From positions 1 to 64,000 of the forward strand of contig CAMDLT010000010.1 in the NCBI GenBank assembly GCA_945901855.1: 64,000 nt of DNA. Direction: 5' to 3'. This DNA comes from Asaia bogorensis (GTDB lineage Bacteria; Pseudomonadota; Alphaproteobacteria; CACIAM-22H2). The translations under genes and the position numbers were made by a program. The notes below the pieces were generated by a model that saw only the letters and a program-made list of their open reading frames with translations, ran no database searches and was not told the origin of the DNA. Positions 43,107-51,442 of the stretch are shown here, in pieces (the first letter of the stretch is position 1; each line of letters opens with the position of its first letter).

Positions 43107-44612
43107 TCAGCGCAGCCGCGAAATGGCAAGGGCAAGTTCGGCCGCGCGCGCATTCGACGGTGCCACCAAAATGCCGGCCTGTTCGAGTTTGCGAACTTGG
43201 CTCGCCCGGTGCTGCGGGTCGAGATCGGTGCCGACCACGCAAGCCACCACTGCCGGGCGCTGATCGCCGACCGCCCCCACAACGCGGGCGGCAGCACCGG
43301 CCGGGTCCTCGTGTGCGCCGAAGCCGATCACGATGTCGATCAGCACGACTGCCACGCCCGATTCCTCGAGCGCTTGGGCAAGGGCCGCATCGCGCACGGT
43401 CGGATCGATCATTGGATGCGGGCGGCCGACCGTATATTCGTCGGCGCCGTAATCGACGAAGCTGTGGCCCGACGCAGGCTTGACGGGCAGAGCGCCCGGC
43501 ACAGGCGCATTCGACCAGAATGCTTCGCCCGCTGCCCGCAGTACAAGCTGAGCTTCGGCGCAAAGCGTGCCGCCGCTGTAAACGCCGCGTACCCAGCGGC
43601 GCGCCGGCGCAAGCTGCTCGCGCGCTTCGGCCGCTTTTGCATCGACATCGAAACCCGTTTCGACATTGTTGGCGCCTACCGCATCGGCCGCAGCGGCAGC
43701 CAAGGTCGGCGCAAAGCGCGCGTTGTCGGGCATGCCCGCGCCGTCCGCACCCAGAAAGCAGATCGTAAAACGCTTGGCGCTGAGGGCAACACGCGCCAAA
43801 ATCTTGGCCGCAACTGAAGCCGACGGCGGTTTAGACACGATGACGATGTGCGCGGTCGCTTCGTCCGCATCCAGCGCGTCGATGGCGGCCAGCATCGTAA
43901 GGCCACCAACTTTTTCCGACAGATCGCGCCCGCCCGTGCCGATGCCGTGCGATACGCCAGCCCCGCCGCGCGCGATCAGGCACGCGACTTCCTGCAAGCC
44001 CGTGCCCGCCGCCGCAACGATGCCGATAGCCCCTTGCGGAACTTGATTGGCGAATGCCAAAGGCGTTCCAGCGATCATCGCGGTGCCGCAATCGGGCCCC
44101 ATGACGAGCAACCCGCGCGCTTTGGCTTCGAGCTTCAGCGCGAGTTCATCTTCGATGGTCACATTGTCGGAAAAAATCATCGCATGCATGCCGCGCGCGA
44201 GCGCCTTGCGCGCTTCGGCCGCCGCAAATGCGCCGGGCACCGAGATCAGCGCCAAGCTGCCGCCGCCCAACTGGCGCACGGCCGCATCCAGCGAACGCGG
44301 ACGCCGTTCCGCATGGCCGCGCGAGGCTTGTTTGGGACGCGCGAGCATCGCATCGCCTTCGTCGAGCGCTGCGCCAGCAGCCTCGGCACTGACGGCCTTC
44401 ACCGCCACGACCAGATCGTTGGCGCTGGCCGCTCTGCCCGTCGCGTCGAGCAGTCCCGCATCGTCCATGATACGAAGATTCGTGGGCGTGCCGATCATGA
44501 GCGCCGCCGACGTCACGCCCGGCAACGCGGACAGAGTTTGCGAGAGCCGCATGAGCGCGACAGAGTCGAGATAAAAACCCTTGCGCACGCGGTTGGCGAC
44601 ATTGCTCATCAT
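43107..44612 (-). CDS. fdrA: FdrA/AllF-like acyl-CoA-synthetase-related protein
   Basis: A 501-residue protein resembling the alpha and beta subunits of succinyl-CoA synthetase fused, the FdrA architecture. Visible parts are GMHAMIFSDNVTIEDE, the CoA-binding-type VMGPDCGTAMIAG and VAAAGTGLQEVACLIARGGAGVSHGIGTGGRDL, and a C-terminal half with VVLIDIVIGFGAHEDP. E. coli FdrA is part of oxamate carbamoyltransferase. The start ATG 44612 overlaps the DUF1116 stop (ATGA). The ORF-track version runs far upstream into DUF1116 in another frame. Confidence 0.85.
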   Translation of the reverse strand: MMSNVANRVRKGFYLDSVALMRLSQTLSALPGVTSAALMIGTPTNLRIMDDAGLLDATGRAASANDLVVAVKAVSAEAAGAALDEGDAMLARPKQASRGHAERRPRSLDAAVRQLGGGSLALISVPGAFAAAEARKALARGMHAMIFSDNVTIEDELALKLEAKARGLLVMGPDCGTAMIAGTPLAFANQVPQGAIGIVAAAGTGLQEVACLIARGGAGVSHGIGTGGRDLSEKVGGLTMLAAIDALDADEATAHIVIVSKPPSASVAAKILARVALSAKRFTICFLGADGAGMPDNARFAPTLAAAAADAVGANNVETGFDVDAKAAEAREQLAPARRWVRGVYSGGTLCAEAQLVLRAAGEAFWSNAPVPGALPVKPASGHSFVDYGADEYTVGRPHPMIDPTVRDAALAQALEESGVAVVLIDIVIGFGAHEDPAGAAARVVGAVGDQRPAVVACVVGTDLDPQHRASQVRKLEQAGILVAPSNARAAELALAISRLR

Positions 44613-46027
44613 GCAATCCCCATCGTCTTGGCAACCGCCGCCAGCGCATCGTCGAAACATTTGAGCGGCGCTTTGACGGTGCCGGCCCCGACCTGCCCGA
44701 TGCCGGGTTTGCGATGCGCAATGCCGGTGTTGATCGTCGGCGCGATGCCCGTTTCCACAACCTTGCGAATGTCGATGCCCACGGGCACGCCCGCAAAATC
44801 GAGTCCCGGAATGGTCCAGTCGGCGCTGCGTCCGACCGCGATATCCATCATCGCGCGCGTGATGTCGAGTGCGTCGGACGCGGAACCCGCCCCAACGAAC
44901 CCCGCGACGGCAGGCGAAGCCGCCATCGCGAAACCGCCGAGCCCCACCGTTTCCACGATCGCGCTGTCGCCGATGTCGGGATTTGCGTCGGCCGCCGAAT
45001 AGCCCGCAAAATAGAGCCCGGTGGGCTGTTCGACGGGCGCCACGAACCAGCGCTCCCCCGTTGCCGCCACGCGAATGCCGAACTCGGTGCCGTTGCGGCA
45101 CATGGCGGTCACGATCGTTGCGTTGGCAATGCCCTTGGCGGGATCGGCGATCGCCTTGCCCATCGCCATGGCGACGTTCAAAAAGAACTGGTCGTTGCCG
45201 CCGATAAACTCGAATACGCCGCCAAGTTTGTCCGCATCCGGTATCGCGCGCGCCAAGTGCGGCGCCATCGCGCGCACGAACAGGCTTGTGCACGCGACAT
45301 TTCGCTGGTGCATCTCGTCGCCCATCGTAAGACCGCGCGCGACGATGTTTTTGAGACCGAGCCCGCCCGAAAGCTTGAGCGCTGCCGCCATCGCCGGTGC
45401 CAAATCGCTCTCGAGCCAGCGCAACCGCTTCAGCACGCCCGCATCGTTGCCGCCAAAGCGCATGACCTTGCCAAGGCCCTCGTTGAGCGTGCAGTAGGCT
45501 CGGTTGCCGAAGGTGCGATTTTCGACCACCATCACGGGCATCGAGCGCGTGATCATGCCGGTCATCGGGCCAACCGCGCCAAGTTGATGGTTGGGAACGA
45601 ACTTGATCGCGCCCGACGCCGCAAGTTTGTCGGCAGCCTCAAGGTCGCTCGCCCAGCCTTCCAGCACGATGGCCCCTTGAATGGCGCCGCGCAGCGGCCC
45701 GCACATTTGCGGCCAGTCGATGGGCGGGCCTGCATGCCCGATCATCCGGTCTTCGAGCCCGTTCAGCACTTCGCCCGCCGGGCGCACATCGACCAGCACC
45801 GGATCGGCGGTCAAAAAGCGCTTGAGCGCTGCATCGTTGGCGGCCTCGATCGCGGGCAAGCCGTCGAGCTTGGCGAGCAGCGCCGCCAAAACGGCATCGC
45901 CGCGCGCGGGCGGTTGCCAATCGAGATCGACGACGGGAACGGCGGCAGCGGCGAGTTCGCGGGCAAAACTTTCGAGCCCGATATTGACCACCTTCAAAGG
46001 GGTCTTGAGCAACGAATCGACGGTCAT
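44609..46027 (-). CDS. DUF1116 protein (YlbE/AllG-like)
   Basis: A 472-residue protein of the DUF1116 family, with features VDVRPAGEVLNGLEDRMIGHAGPPI, the conserved GLTMGDEMHQRNVAC and FEFIGGNDQFFLNVAMAMGK. In E. coli, the family member YlbE partners FdrA in the oxamate carbamoyltransferase. ATG 46027 is preceded by TTTAGGA and starts the fdrA operon; it is preferred to the ORF-track start at 46084. The two genes overlap by four bases. A carbamate kinase, often linked in enteric bacteria, is not seen here. Confidence 0.87.
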   Translation of the reverse strand: MTVDSLLKTPLKVVNIGLESFARELAAAAVPVVDLDWQPPARGDAVLAALLAKLDGLPAIEAANDAALKRFLTADPVLVDVRPAGEVLNGLEDRMIGHAGPPIDWPQMCGPLRGAIQGAIVLEGWASDLEAADKLAASGAIKFVPNHQLGAVGPMTGMITRSMPVMVVENRTFGNRAYCTLNEGLGKVMRFGGNDAGVLKRLRWLESDLAPAMAAALKLSGGLGLKNIVARGLTMGDEMHQRNVACTSLFVRAMAPHLARAIPDADKLGGVFEFIGGNDQFFLNVAMAMGKAIADPAKGIANATIVTAMCRNGTEFGIRVAATGERWFVAPVEQPTGLYFAGYSAADANPDIGDSAIVETVGLGGFAMAASPAVAGFVGAGSASDALDITRAMMDIAVGRSADWTIPGLDFAGVPVGIDIRKVVETGIAPTINTGIAHRKPGIGQVGAGTVKAPLKCFDDALAAVAKTMGIA

Positions 46028-46139
46028 TTTCAGGGTCCTAAAACGGAGGCGCGCGACTAAACCCCGCCTTCGTTGCTTTTGCAAGCCGCCTGCGGCATTT
46101 CCCGATACGTTCCGCGCGTTTCGCTGCTAGGCTAGTGAA

Positions 46140-46979
46140 ATGACGGATTCCAGAACCAAGTTGGCTGCCGCCCTTGCCGAGCGCTTCGGCGAAGAGTTTG
46201 CGATCCCGCATGTCGCAGGCGGGGTTGCGGGCTTGGCCCAAATGGCCGACCACCGCTCGATGCGCGCCTATGCCGACACGCCTGTCCCTGCAGATCTTGT
46301 GCGACTGCTATGCGCGGTCGCCCTCAGCGCGCCCACCAAAAGCGATTTGCAGCAGGCGGATATTTTGGTGGTCGAAGACAAAACCACGCGCGCAATGCTC
46401 GACCTTTATTGCGGCGAGAATCCGTGGGTCGGTGCGGCGCCGGTATTTTTGGTCTTCTTGGCCAACAACCGCCGTCAGCAGCGCATCCATACGCTGCGCG
46501 GCCGCGAATTTGCCAACGACCATCTCGACGCGTTTTTCAACGCGGCCGTCGACGCGGGCATTGCCCTCGCCGCATTCGTGGCCGCCGCCGACTTGGCGGG
46601 GCTAGGGACTTGCCCGATTTCGGCCATCCGCAATCGCGCGGAAGATGTAGCAGAACTTTTAGGTCTGCCAGCGCGCGTCTTTCCGGTCGCGGGGTTGTGC
46701 GTGGGCTGGCCCAAACATACAGGGAGCATCTCGCCGCGGTTGCCGACGAGCTTGCGCGTCCACAAAGACCGCTATGACGAGGGCGACCTGGACGGCGCCA
46801 TTGCGGCATACGATGCAAGACGCAACCGCACGCGCCCCTATGCCACTCAACGCGACGAGAGGCGCTTTGGCCATCAGGAACCCTATGGCTGGTCCGAAGA
46901 CAAAGCGCGCCAATACGCCGCATTGGAACGCGGCGATTTTAGCGCGTATATAACCAAGCTTGGTTTCAAACTGGATTGA
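46140..46979 (+). CDS. NfsA-type nitroreductase family flavoprotein
   Basis: A 279-residue FMN-dependent enzyme. The N-terminal HRSMRAYADTPVP is the usual FMN-phosphate-binding RSxRxF/Y motif, followed by LSAPTKSDLQQADILVV and GLGTCPISAIRNRAEDVAELLGLP, which define the NfsA/FrxA oxygen-insensitive group. It reduces nitro compounds, quinones or flavins with NAD(P)H. The gene is followed after 4 bases by an oxygenase gene on the same strand, so the two may be cotranscribed. Physiological substrate unknown. Confidence 0.87.
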   Translation: MTDSRTKLAAALAERFGEEFAIPHVAGGVAGLAQMADHRSMRAYADTPVPADLVRLLCAVALSAPTKSDLQQADILVVEDKTTRAMLDLYCGENPWVGAAPVFLVFLANNRRQQRIHTLRGREFANDHLDAFFNAAVDAGIALAAFVAAADLAGLGTCPISAIRNRAEDVAELLGLPARVFPVAGLCVGWPKHTGSISPRLPTSLRVHKDRYDEGDLDGAIAAYDARRNRTRPYATQRDERRFGHQEPYGWSEDKARQYAALERGDFSAYITKLGFKLD

Positions 46980-46983
46980 TCCC

Positions 46984-47646
46984 ATGATGGCAACGCACGC
47001 CCTCGACTCGCTGTTCGATTTTTCGGCTCTCGCCGCAACGCCGCTTTCAAGCGATCCGTTCGCGCATGCGGTAGTGCCCAAGTTCGTCCGGCCTGCGGCA
47101 GTGGATCGTATCGATGCGGACTGGCCCAAAATCGGCAAACCGGGCGCGTTTCCAACATCGTCGATAACGCTTAAAGGGGCTGCAAGCGAGCTTGTCTCGG
47201 CTCTCGAAAGCCCGGGTTTCTGCGCGCCGATCGAGGCCAAGCTCGGCATAGCGCTCGCCCACCTGCCGACCATGATCACGTTTCGCGACCGCTGTCGGGC
47301 GCGCGATGGACAGATCCACACGGACTCAGTAACGAAGGTCGTAACGCTGCTGCTTTACTTGAACAAACCGACGGGCGGCTGGCAGGACCAAGGCGGCAAG
47401 TTGCGCTTGCTGCGCGGCCCCGAAAGCCTCGACAACTACACGGCCGAGATCGAACCCGTCGACGGCACAATGTTGATCTTCAAATGCACGCGCGATGCAT
47501 GGCACGGCCATGCCAGCTACGAAGGTCCGCGCCACGTCCTGCAGATGAACTGGATGGTCGACGAAGCGACCAAACAGCGCGAAGAAGGCCGCCACAAAGT
47601 CTCGGCATTTTTGAAGAAACTGAATCCGTTCGGCGAATCACACTAA
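46984..47646 (+). CDS. 2-oxoglutarate/Fe(II)-dependent oxygenase family protein
   Basis: A 220-residue protein of the double-stranded beta-helix type. The likely iron facial triad is in QIHTDSVTKVV (H and D) and DAWHGHASYEGPRHVLQMNW (distal H and the 2-oxoglutarate-binding R). It is in the general PF13640 group, some of which hydroxylate small molecules or residues. The start ATG 46984 follows the nitroreductase stop by four bases. Substrate unknown. Confidence 0.75.
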   Translation: MMATHALDSLFDFSALAATPLSSDPFAHAVVPKFVRPAAVDRIDADWPKIGKPGAFPTSSITLKGAASELVSALESPGFCAPIEAKLGIALAHLPTMITFRDRCRARDGQIHTDSVTKVVTLLLYLNKPTGGWQDQGGKLRLLRGPESLDNYTAEIEPVDGTMLIFKCTRDAWHGHASYEGPRHVLQMNWMVDEATKQREEGRHKVSAFLKKLNPFGESH

Positions 47647-47764
47647 CTGTTTGTGAAAAATTTGGGCTTACGCGGCTTTCGTTTCTACGGCTCGAAACCT
47701 CAGATCGAGCAAAAACGGGAGGCGACAAAAGTTTGGATTAAACGTTGGTACAATCGTTTCGAAA

Positions 47765-48577
47765 ATGCGCGGCAAGCGCGACGCGCTCGATCGAGCGCAA
47801 GCGACTATCGAATTCAAACTCGACGGCACGATTCTGGCGGCGAACAAAAACTTTCTCGATATGCAGGGCTATTCGCTGGTGGAGGTTCAAGGCAAACATC
47901 ACAGCATGTTTGTCGATCAGGCCGAGCGAAGCGCGCCTGCCGATGCCGATTTTTGGGCCAAGCTCGATCGCGGCGAATTCCAGTCGGCCGAATATATCGG
48001 CGATATTCATCGCAGCGGCCAGCATCTGTTGGCGATCGTCAACGACGTGCTCGACCTGTCGCGGATCGAACATGACGCTTTTTCGGTCGAATGCGCGTCG
48101 CAAAGCGCCCAGAGCATCTTTGCCAGCGCTGCCGAACTTGTCCGTCCGCTTGCGCAGGACAAAGCGTTGGACATCAAGCTCGCCACACCGGCGGACGATG
48201 CGCGCGCAACGCGCCAGTGCCTGCTGGATCTGCTGTCGAACGCGGTCAAGTTCTCGCCCGCGCACGACCGCATCGATGTCGAGATACGGCGCGACGGCAT
48301 GCATGTCGCGTTTGTCGTTCGCGACTACGGACCGGGCATGGCGCCTTCCGCACTTGTCCAGGTGGGCGAACCGTTCATGCGCGTCAACAACCCGAAAGTC
48401 TCCAGCCACGAAGGAACGGGTCTGGGGTTTTTCATCCTGGTGAAACTCGCCGCCATGCAAGGCAGCCGCTTCGAGATTTGCAATGCGTCGATACCTGGGA
48501 GCGGCGCGCGCGCAATGCTATGGTTGCCGCTTTCCGAAACCGCCAAGACCGTCCAAGCGGTCGGCGAAACCGTATAA
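47765..48577 (+). CDS. Chimeric PAS-sensor / histidine-kinase-like ATPase lacking the phosphoacceptor histidine
   Basis: A 270-residue protein made of two pieces. Residues 1-77 are a PAS domain of the chemoreceptor/Aer type (MQGYSLVEVQGKHHSMFVD, FWAKLDRGEFQSAEY) cut off before its last strands. From residue 78 it continues as the second half of a kinase dimerisation domain (IGDIHRSGQHLLAIVNDVLDLSRIE) and a full HATPase domain with N-box NAVKF (N158), DYGPGM and GTGLGFF. The first half of the dimerisation domain, which carries the phosphoacceptor His, is absent. The protein probably cannot autophosphorylate in the usual way. It looks like an in-frame deletion or fusion. Confidence 0.8.
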   Translation: MRGKRDALDRAQATIEFKLDGTILAANKNFLDMQGYSLVEVQGKHHSMFVDQAERSAPADADFWAKLDRGEFQSAEYIGDIHRSGQHLLAIVNDVLDLSRIEHDAFSVECASQSAQSIFASAAELVRPLAQDKALDIKLATPADDARATRQCLLDLLSNAVKFSPAHDRIDVEIRRDGMHVAFVVRDYGPGMAPSALVQVGEPFMRVNNPKVSSHEGTGLGFFILVKLAAMQGSRFEICNASIPGSGARAMLWLPLSETAKTVQAVGETV

Positions 48578-48581
48578 CGCG

Positions 48582-49088
48582 TTACGCCTCGCCCATCGGC
48601 TCCAGGCACGCGGCGGCCACGGCTTCGGCAGGGTCTTTGCCGCCCCACACGACATATTGGAACGCCGGGTAGAAGCGCTCGCACTCGGTCAGCGCCACGT
48701 CGACAATGTCTTCGATTTGCTCGACCGTTGCCCCGCGTGCCCCGCGCAACGGCACGACATGGCGGAAAGTCGGCAAATTTTCTTCGCCCGAGAGATCGAA
48801 ATGGCCCAGCCACAAACGTTCGTTGATCAGCGCTAGCAATTCCATAACCACACCGCGACGATGGCGCGGCAAGCGCAGATCTAGTCCGCAGGCAAAATGC
48901 AGCGCACTCATATCCTCGTTCCAGGCGAAAAACGCGCGATAATCGCACCAGCGACCCGGCACTTGGGCAACCAGTTCGTCATCGGCCGCGCGTTCGAACG
49001 GCCATTCGTTGGAGGTCACGATTTCTTCGATAATATCCAGCGGGTTGACGGCTTTTTCGGAAGTCTGGTGTACCGAGACGTCGGCCAT
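48582..49088 (-). CDS. YbjN-domain protein
   Basis: A 168-residue soluble protein of the YbjN family, with NPLDIIEEIVTSNEWPFERAADDELVAQV and GVVMELLALINERLWLGHFDL, which match the fold of type III secretion chaperone-like YbjN proteins. The family is widespread in Alphaproteobacteria and its role is not settled. ATG 49088 follows an AGGAG at 9-base spacing; the ORF-track start is further upstream. It ends four bases after the chimeric kinase gene on the opposite strand. Confidence 0.78.
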   Translation of the reverse strand: MADVSVHQTSEKAVNPLDIIEEIVTSNEWPFERAADDELVAQVPGRWCDYRAFFAWNEDMSALHFACGLDLRLPRHRRGVVMELLALINERLWLGHFDLSGEENLPTFRHVVPLRGARGATVEQIEDIVDVALTECERFYPAFQYVVWGGKDPAEAVAAACLEPMGEA

Positions 49089-49242
49089 GCCGGGGCGCTC
49101 CTGGGGGACGCTGGGTCTACTACAACGATTCCCAACCAGTCTTGGCCCGAAGGTTGCGACTCGGCGAAGGAACACAAGACTTAGGGTGCCAAAGCCGAGT
49201 CAAGGGAGCAACGAAATTTCGCAGTTACCCCCAATATATCGA

Positions 49243-49263
49243 GGGCGGCAGTCCCTACCGCCC
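49243..49263. terminator. Hairpin that may be a weak terminator
   Basis: A GGGCGG/CCGCCC stem of six base pairs with a nine-base loop lies between the YbjN and UbiK genes. There is no T-run on either side, so it may instead be a regulatory or processing structure. The surrounding 190 bases (49089-49282) hold no gene that I can support. Confidence 0.25.
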
Positions 49264-49282
49264 CCAAATAACCGAAAAACAG

Positions 49283-49558
49283 CTAGTCAGACACGTGCGG
49301 CGCGCCCTTCAACATATTGAGTTCGACCGTCAATGTCTCGAGCCGTGCGGCGAGGCGCTCGTTTTCAAGGCGCGCATTCACAGCCATTTCCTTGACGGCT
49401 TCGAATTCCTCGCGGGCCACTAAGTTCTGGCTTTGCAGCCAGCGCTCGAGCACGAGGCGCGCTTGCGCGTCGATTTCCTGGCGCAAGGCGCCAAAGGCGG
49501 ACAAAGCGCCCGTTGCGGCGCGCGAAAGATCGTCGAGAATCCGATTGTCGGTTTGCAT
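49283..49558 (-). CDS. ubiK: UbiK/BMFP-family accessory protein
   Basis: A 91-residue helical, coiled-coil protein. It shows the family pattern DDLSRAATGALSAFGALRQEIDAQ at the N-terminus and LENERLAARLETLTVELNML as the C-terminal coiled coil. UbiK helps ubiquinone synthesis in Proteobacteria by binding the Ubi complex to lipids. ATG 49558 is the natural start; the ORF-track version extends into the divergent hldD region. Confidence 0.78.
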   Translation of the reverse strand: MQTDNRILDDLSRAATGALSAFGALRQEIDAQARLVLERWLQSQNLVAREEFEAVKEMAVNARLENERLAARLETLTVELNMLKGAPHVSD

Positions 49559-49660
49559 GGATACAGTATGGCCTTTCAGGCAGTGCTGTTGCAACGGCAC
49601 AAGCGATGCTCCTATAACCGCCTTCTGGCGCTTGAAGCGTGCCCAAGGGATTAAACTGCA

Positions 49661-50650
49661 ATGATCGTTGTAACGGGCGGGGCTGGCTTTATCGGCGCCA
49701 ATTTGCTGGCCGGGCTCGACCGCGAAAAAGCGCCGCAGTTGGTATGCGTCGATCGCCTGGGGCGCGGCGACAAATGGCGCAACATTGCCAAGCGCAATTT
49801 GCACGACCTTGTGCGCCCGGAAGATCTGCCGGCCTTTCTAGCGGCGAACAAAGGCCGGATCGAAACGGTCTTCCATATGGGCGCCAATTCCAGCACGACC
49901 GAAACCGACGTCGACGAGATCGTGCGCAGCAACGTGCGCGCCACGCTCGATTTGTGGGACTGGTGTGCGGCCAACGGTGCGGCCTTCATCTATGCCTCGT
50001 CGGCGGCGACGTATGGCGGCGGCGAACACGGCTTCGTCGACGATCCCGCACCCGCAGCATTGGCCAAGCTAGCCCCTTTGAACCCGTACGGCTGGTCCAA
50101 GCACATGGTCGATCGGCGCATCGCAGCGACGCTGGCCGATCCCAAAGCCAAAAAGCCGCGCCAGCATGTGGGCCTCAAATTCTTCAACGTCTACGGGCCC
50201 AACGAATACCACAAAGACGCGCAACGCTCAGTCGTGCACCAAATTTACCCGGCTGCTGTGGCGGGCGAAGCGTTCCCGCTGTTCCGCTCGCACAAACCAG
50301 GTATTCAGGACGGCGGACAGAAGCGCGATTTCATCTGGGTCGGCGATACGGTCGATGCGATGCTGTGGTTCAGCGCCAACCCGCAGATATCCGGGCTCTT
50401 CAACATGGGAACCGGCAAGGCGCGCAGCTTTCTCGATCTTGCCGCCGGCGTCTATGCCGCCGTCGGGCGCGCGCCGCAGATCGCCTGGCGCGACACGCCC
50501 GAGACGATGCGCGACAAATACCAGTATCTGACACAGGCCCAGACCGTTCGCCTGCGCGAAGCCGGCTACACGAAACCATTCACCGAGCTCGAAGAAGGGA
50601 TCAGGCGCTACGTGCGCGACTATCTTTCGGCCGCAGATCCGTATCTCTAG
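49661..50650 (+). CDS. hldD: ADP-L-glycero-D-manno-heptose 6-epimerase
   Basis: A 329-residue extended SDR enzyme beginning MIVVTGGAGFIGANLL. It contains FHMGANSSTTETDVDEI, the YGWSK catalytic motif and FFNVYGPNEYHK. These are hallmarks of HldD, which makes the heptose nucleotide used for the LPS inner core. The next gene starts on the base after its stop. It implies an LPS with heptose. Confidence 0.95.
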   Translation: MIVVTGGAGFIGANLLAGLDREKAPQLVCVDRLGRGDKWRNIAKRNLHDLVRPEDLPAFLAANKGRIETVFHMGANSSTTETDVDEIVRSNVRATLDLWDWCAANGAAFIYASSAATYGGGEHGFVDDPAPAALAKLAPLNPYGWSKHMVDRRIAATLADPKAKKPRQHVGLKFFNVYGPNEYHKDAQRSVVHQIYPAAVAGEAFPLFRSHKPGIQDGGQKRDFIWVGDTVDAMLWFSANPQISGLFNMGTGKARSFLDLAAGVYAAVGRAPQIAWRDTPETMRDKYQYLTQAQTVRLREAGYTKPFTELEEGIRRYVRDYLSAADPYL

Positions 50651-51442
50651 ATGGCGATCGCATTTCCCGCCATCGACCCTATCGCACTCGAAATCGGGCC
50701 TATCGTCGTGCGCTGGTACGCGCTCGCCTACATTGCCGGGATTTTGGGCGGATGGCGCTACGCGGCCGGTCTCAATAGCGGCAGATTGAATGTCATGTCG
50801 CGCGAGCAACTCGACGATTTCGTTGTCTGGGTGACGTTCGGCATCATTCTGGGGGGACGGCTCGGCTACGTGCTGTTCTACAAACCAGCGTACTATCTCG
50901 GCGAGCCGCTCGAGGCCCTGATGCTATGGCGCGGCGGCATGAGTTTCCATGGCGGGCTGCTGGGCGTGGGGATCGCGATCGCGCTATTCGCGCGTCGCAA
51001 CGCCCTCGATTTGTTTCGGGTGGGCGATCTGGTGACGGCGGTTGTGCCGATCGGGTTGTTTTTCGGGCGCATCGCCAATTTCATCAACGGCGAGCTCTAT
51101 GGGCGCACGGCACCCGACATTGCGTGGGCGATGGTGTTTCCGCATGGCGGGCCCGAGCCGCGCCACCCGAGCCAGCTTTACCAGGCCGGCCTCGAAGGGC
51201 TGGCACTGCTGGCGCTGACCTTCGTTCTGTTGCGCAGACCTAGCTGGCGCGAGGCGCCGGGCGCCATCGCGGGCGCGTTCTTGGCGGGTTACGGGCTCGC
51301 GCGGATCGCGGGCGAGATGTTCCGCGAACCCGACGCGCATCTAGGCTACCTGCTGGGCCCGCTGACGATGGGCATGCTTCTATCGGTGCCGATGATCGCC
51401 GCCGGGCTGTGGTTGATCGCGACGGCCCGCGCGCGCGCGTGA
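50651..51442 (+). CDS. lgt: Prolipoprotein diacylglyceryl transferase
   Basis: A 263-residue inner-membrane enzyme with about seven transmembrane helices. It carries the Lgt signature GRIANFINGELYGR (conserved Arg and Asn/Gly) and the N-terminal WYALAYIAGILGG. It attaches diacylglycerol to the lipobox cysteine of lipoproteins, of which this window encodes several. Translation is coupled to the downstream methyltransferase through a GTGA overlap. Confidence 0.96.
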   Translation: MAIAFPAIDPIALEIGPIVVRWYALAYIAGILGGWRYAAGLNSGRLNVMSREQLDDFVVWVTFGIILGGRLGYVLFYKPAYYLGEPLEALMLWRGGMSFHGGLLGVGIAIALFARRNALDLFRVGDLVTAVVPIGLFFGRIANFINGELYGRTAPDIAWAMVFPHGGPEPRHPSQLYQAGLEGLALLALTFVLLRRPSWREAPGAIAGAFLAGYGLARIAGEMFREPDAHLGYLLGPLTMGMLLSVPMIAAGLWLIATARARA

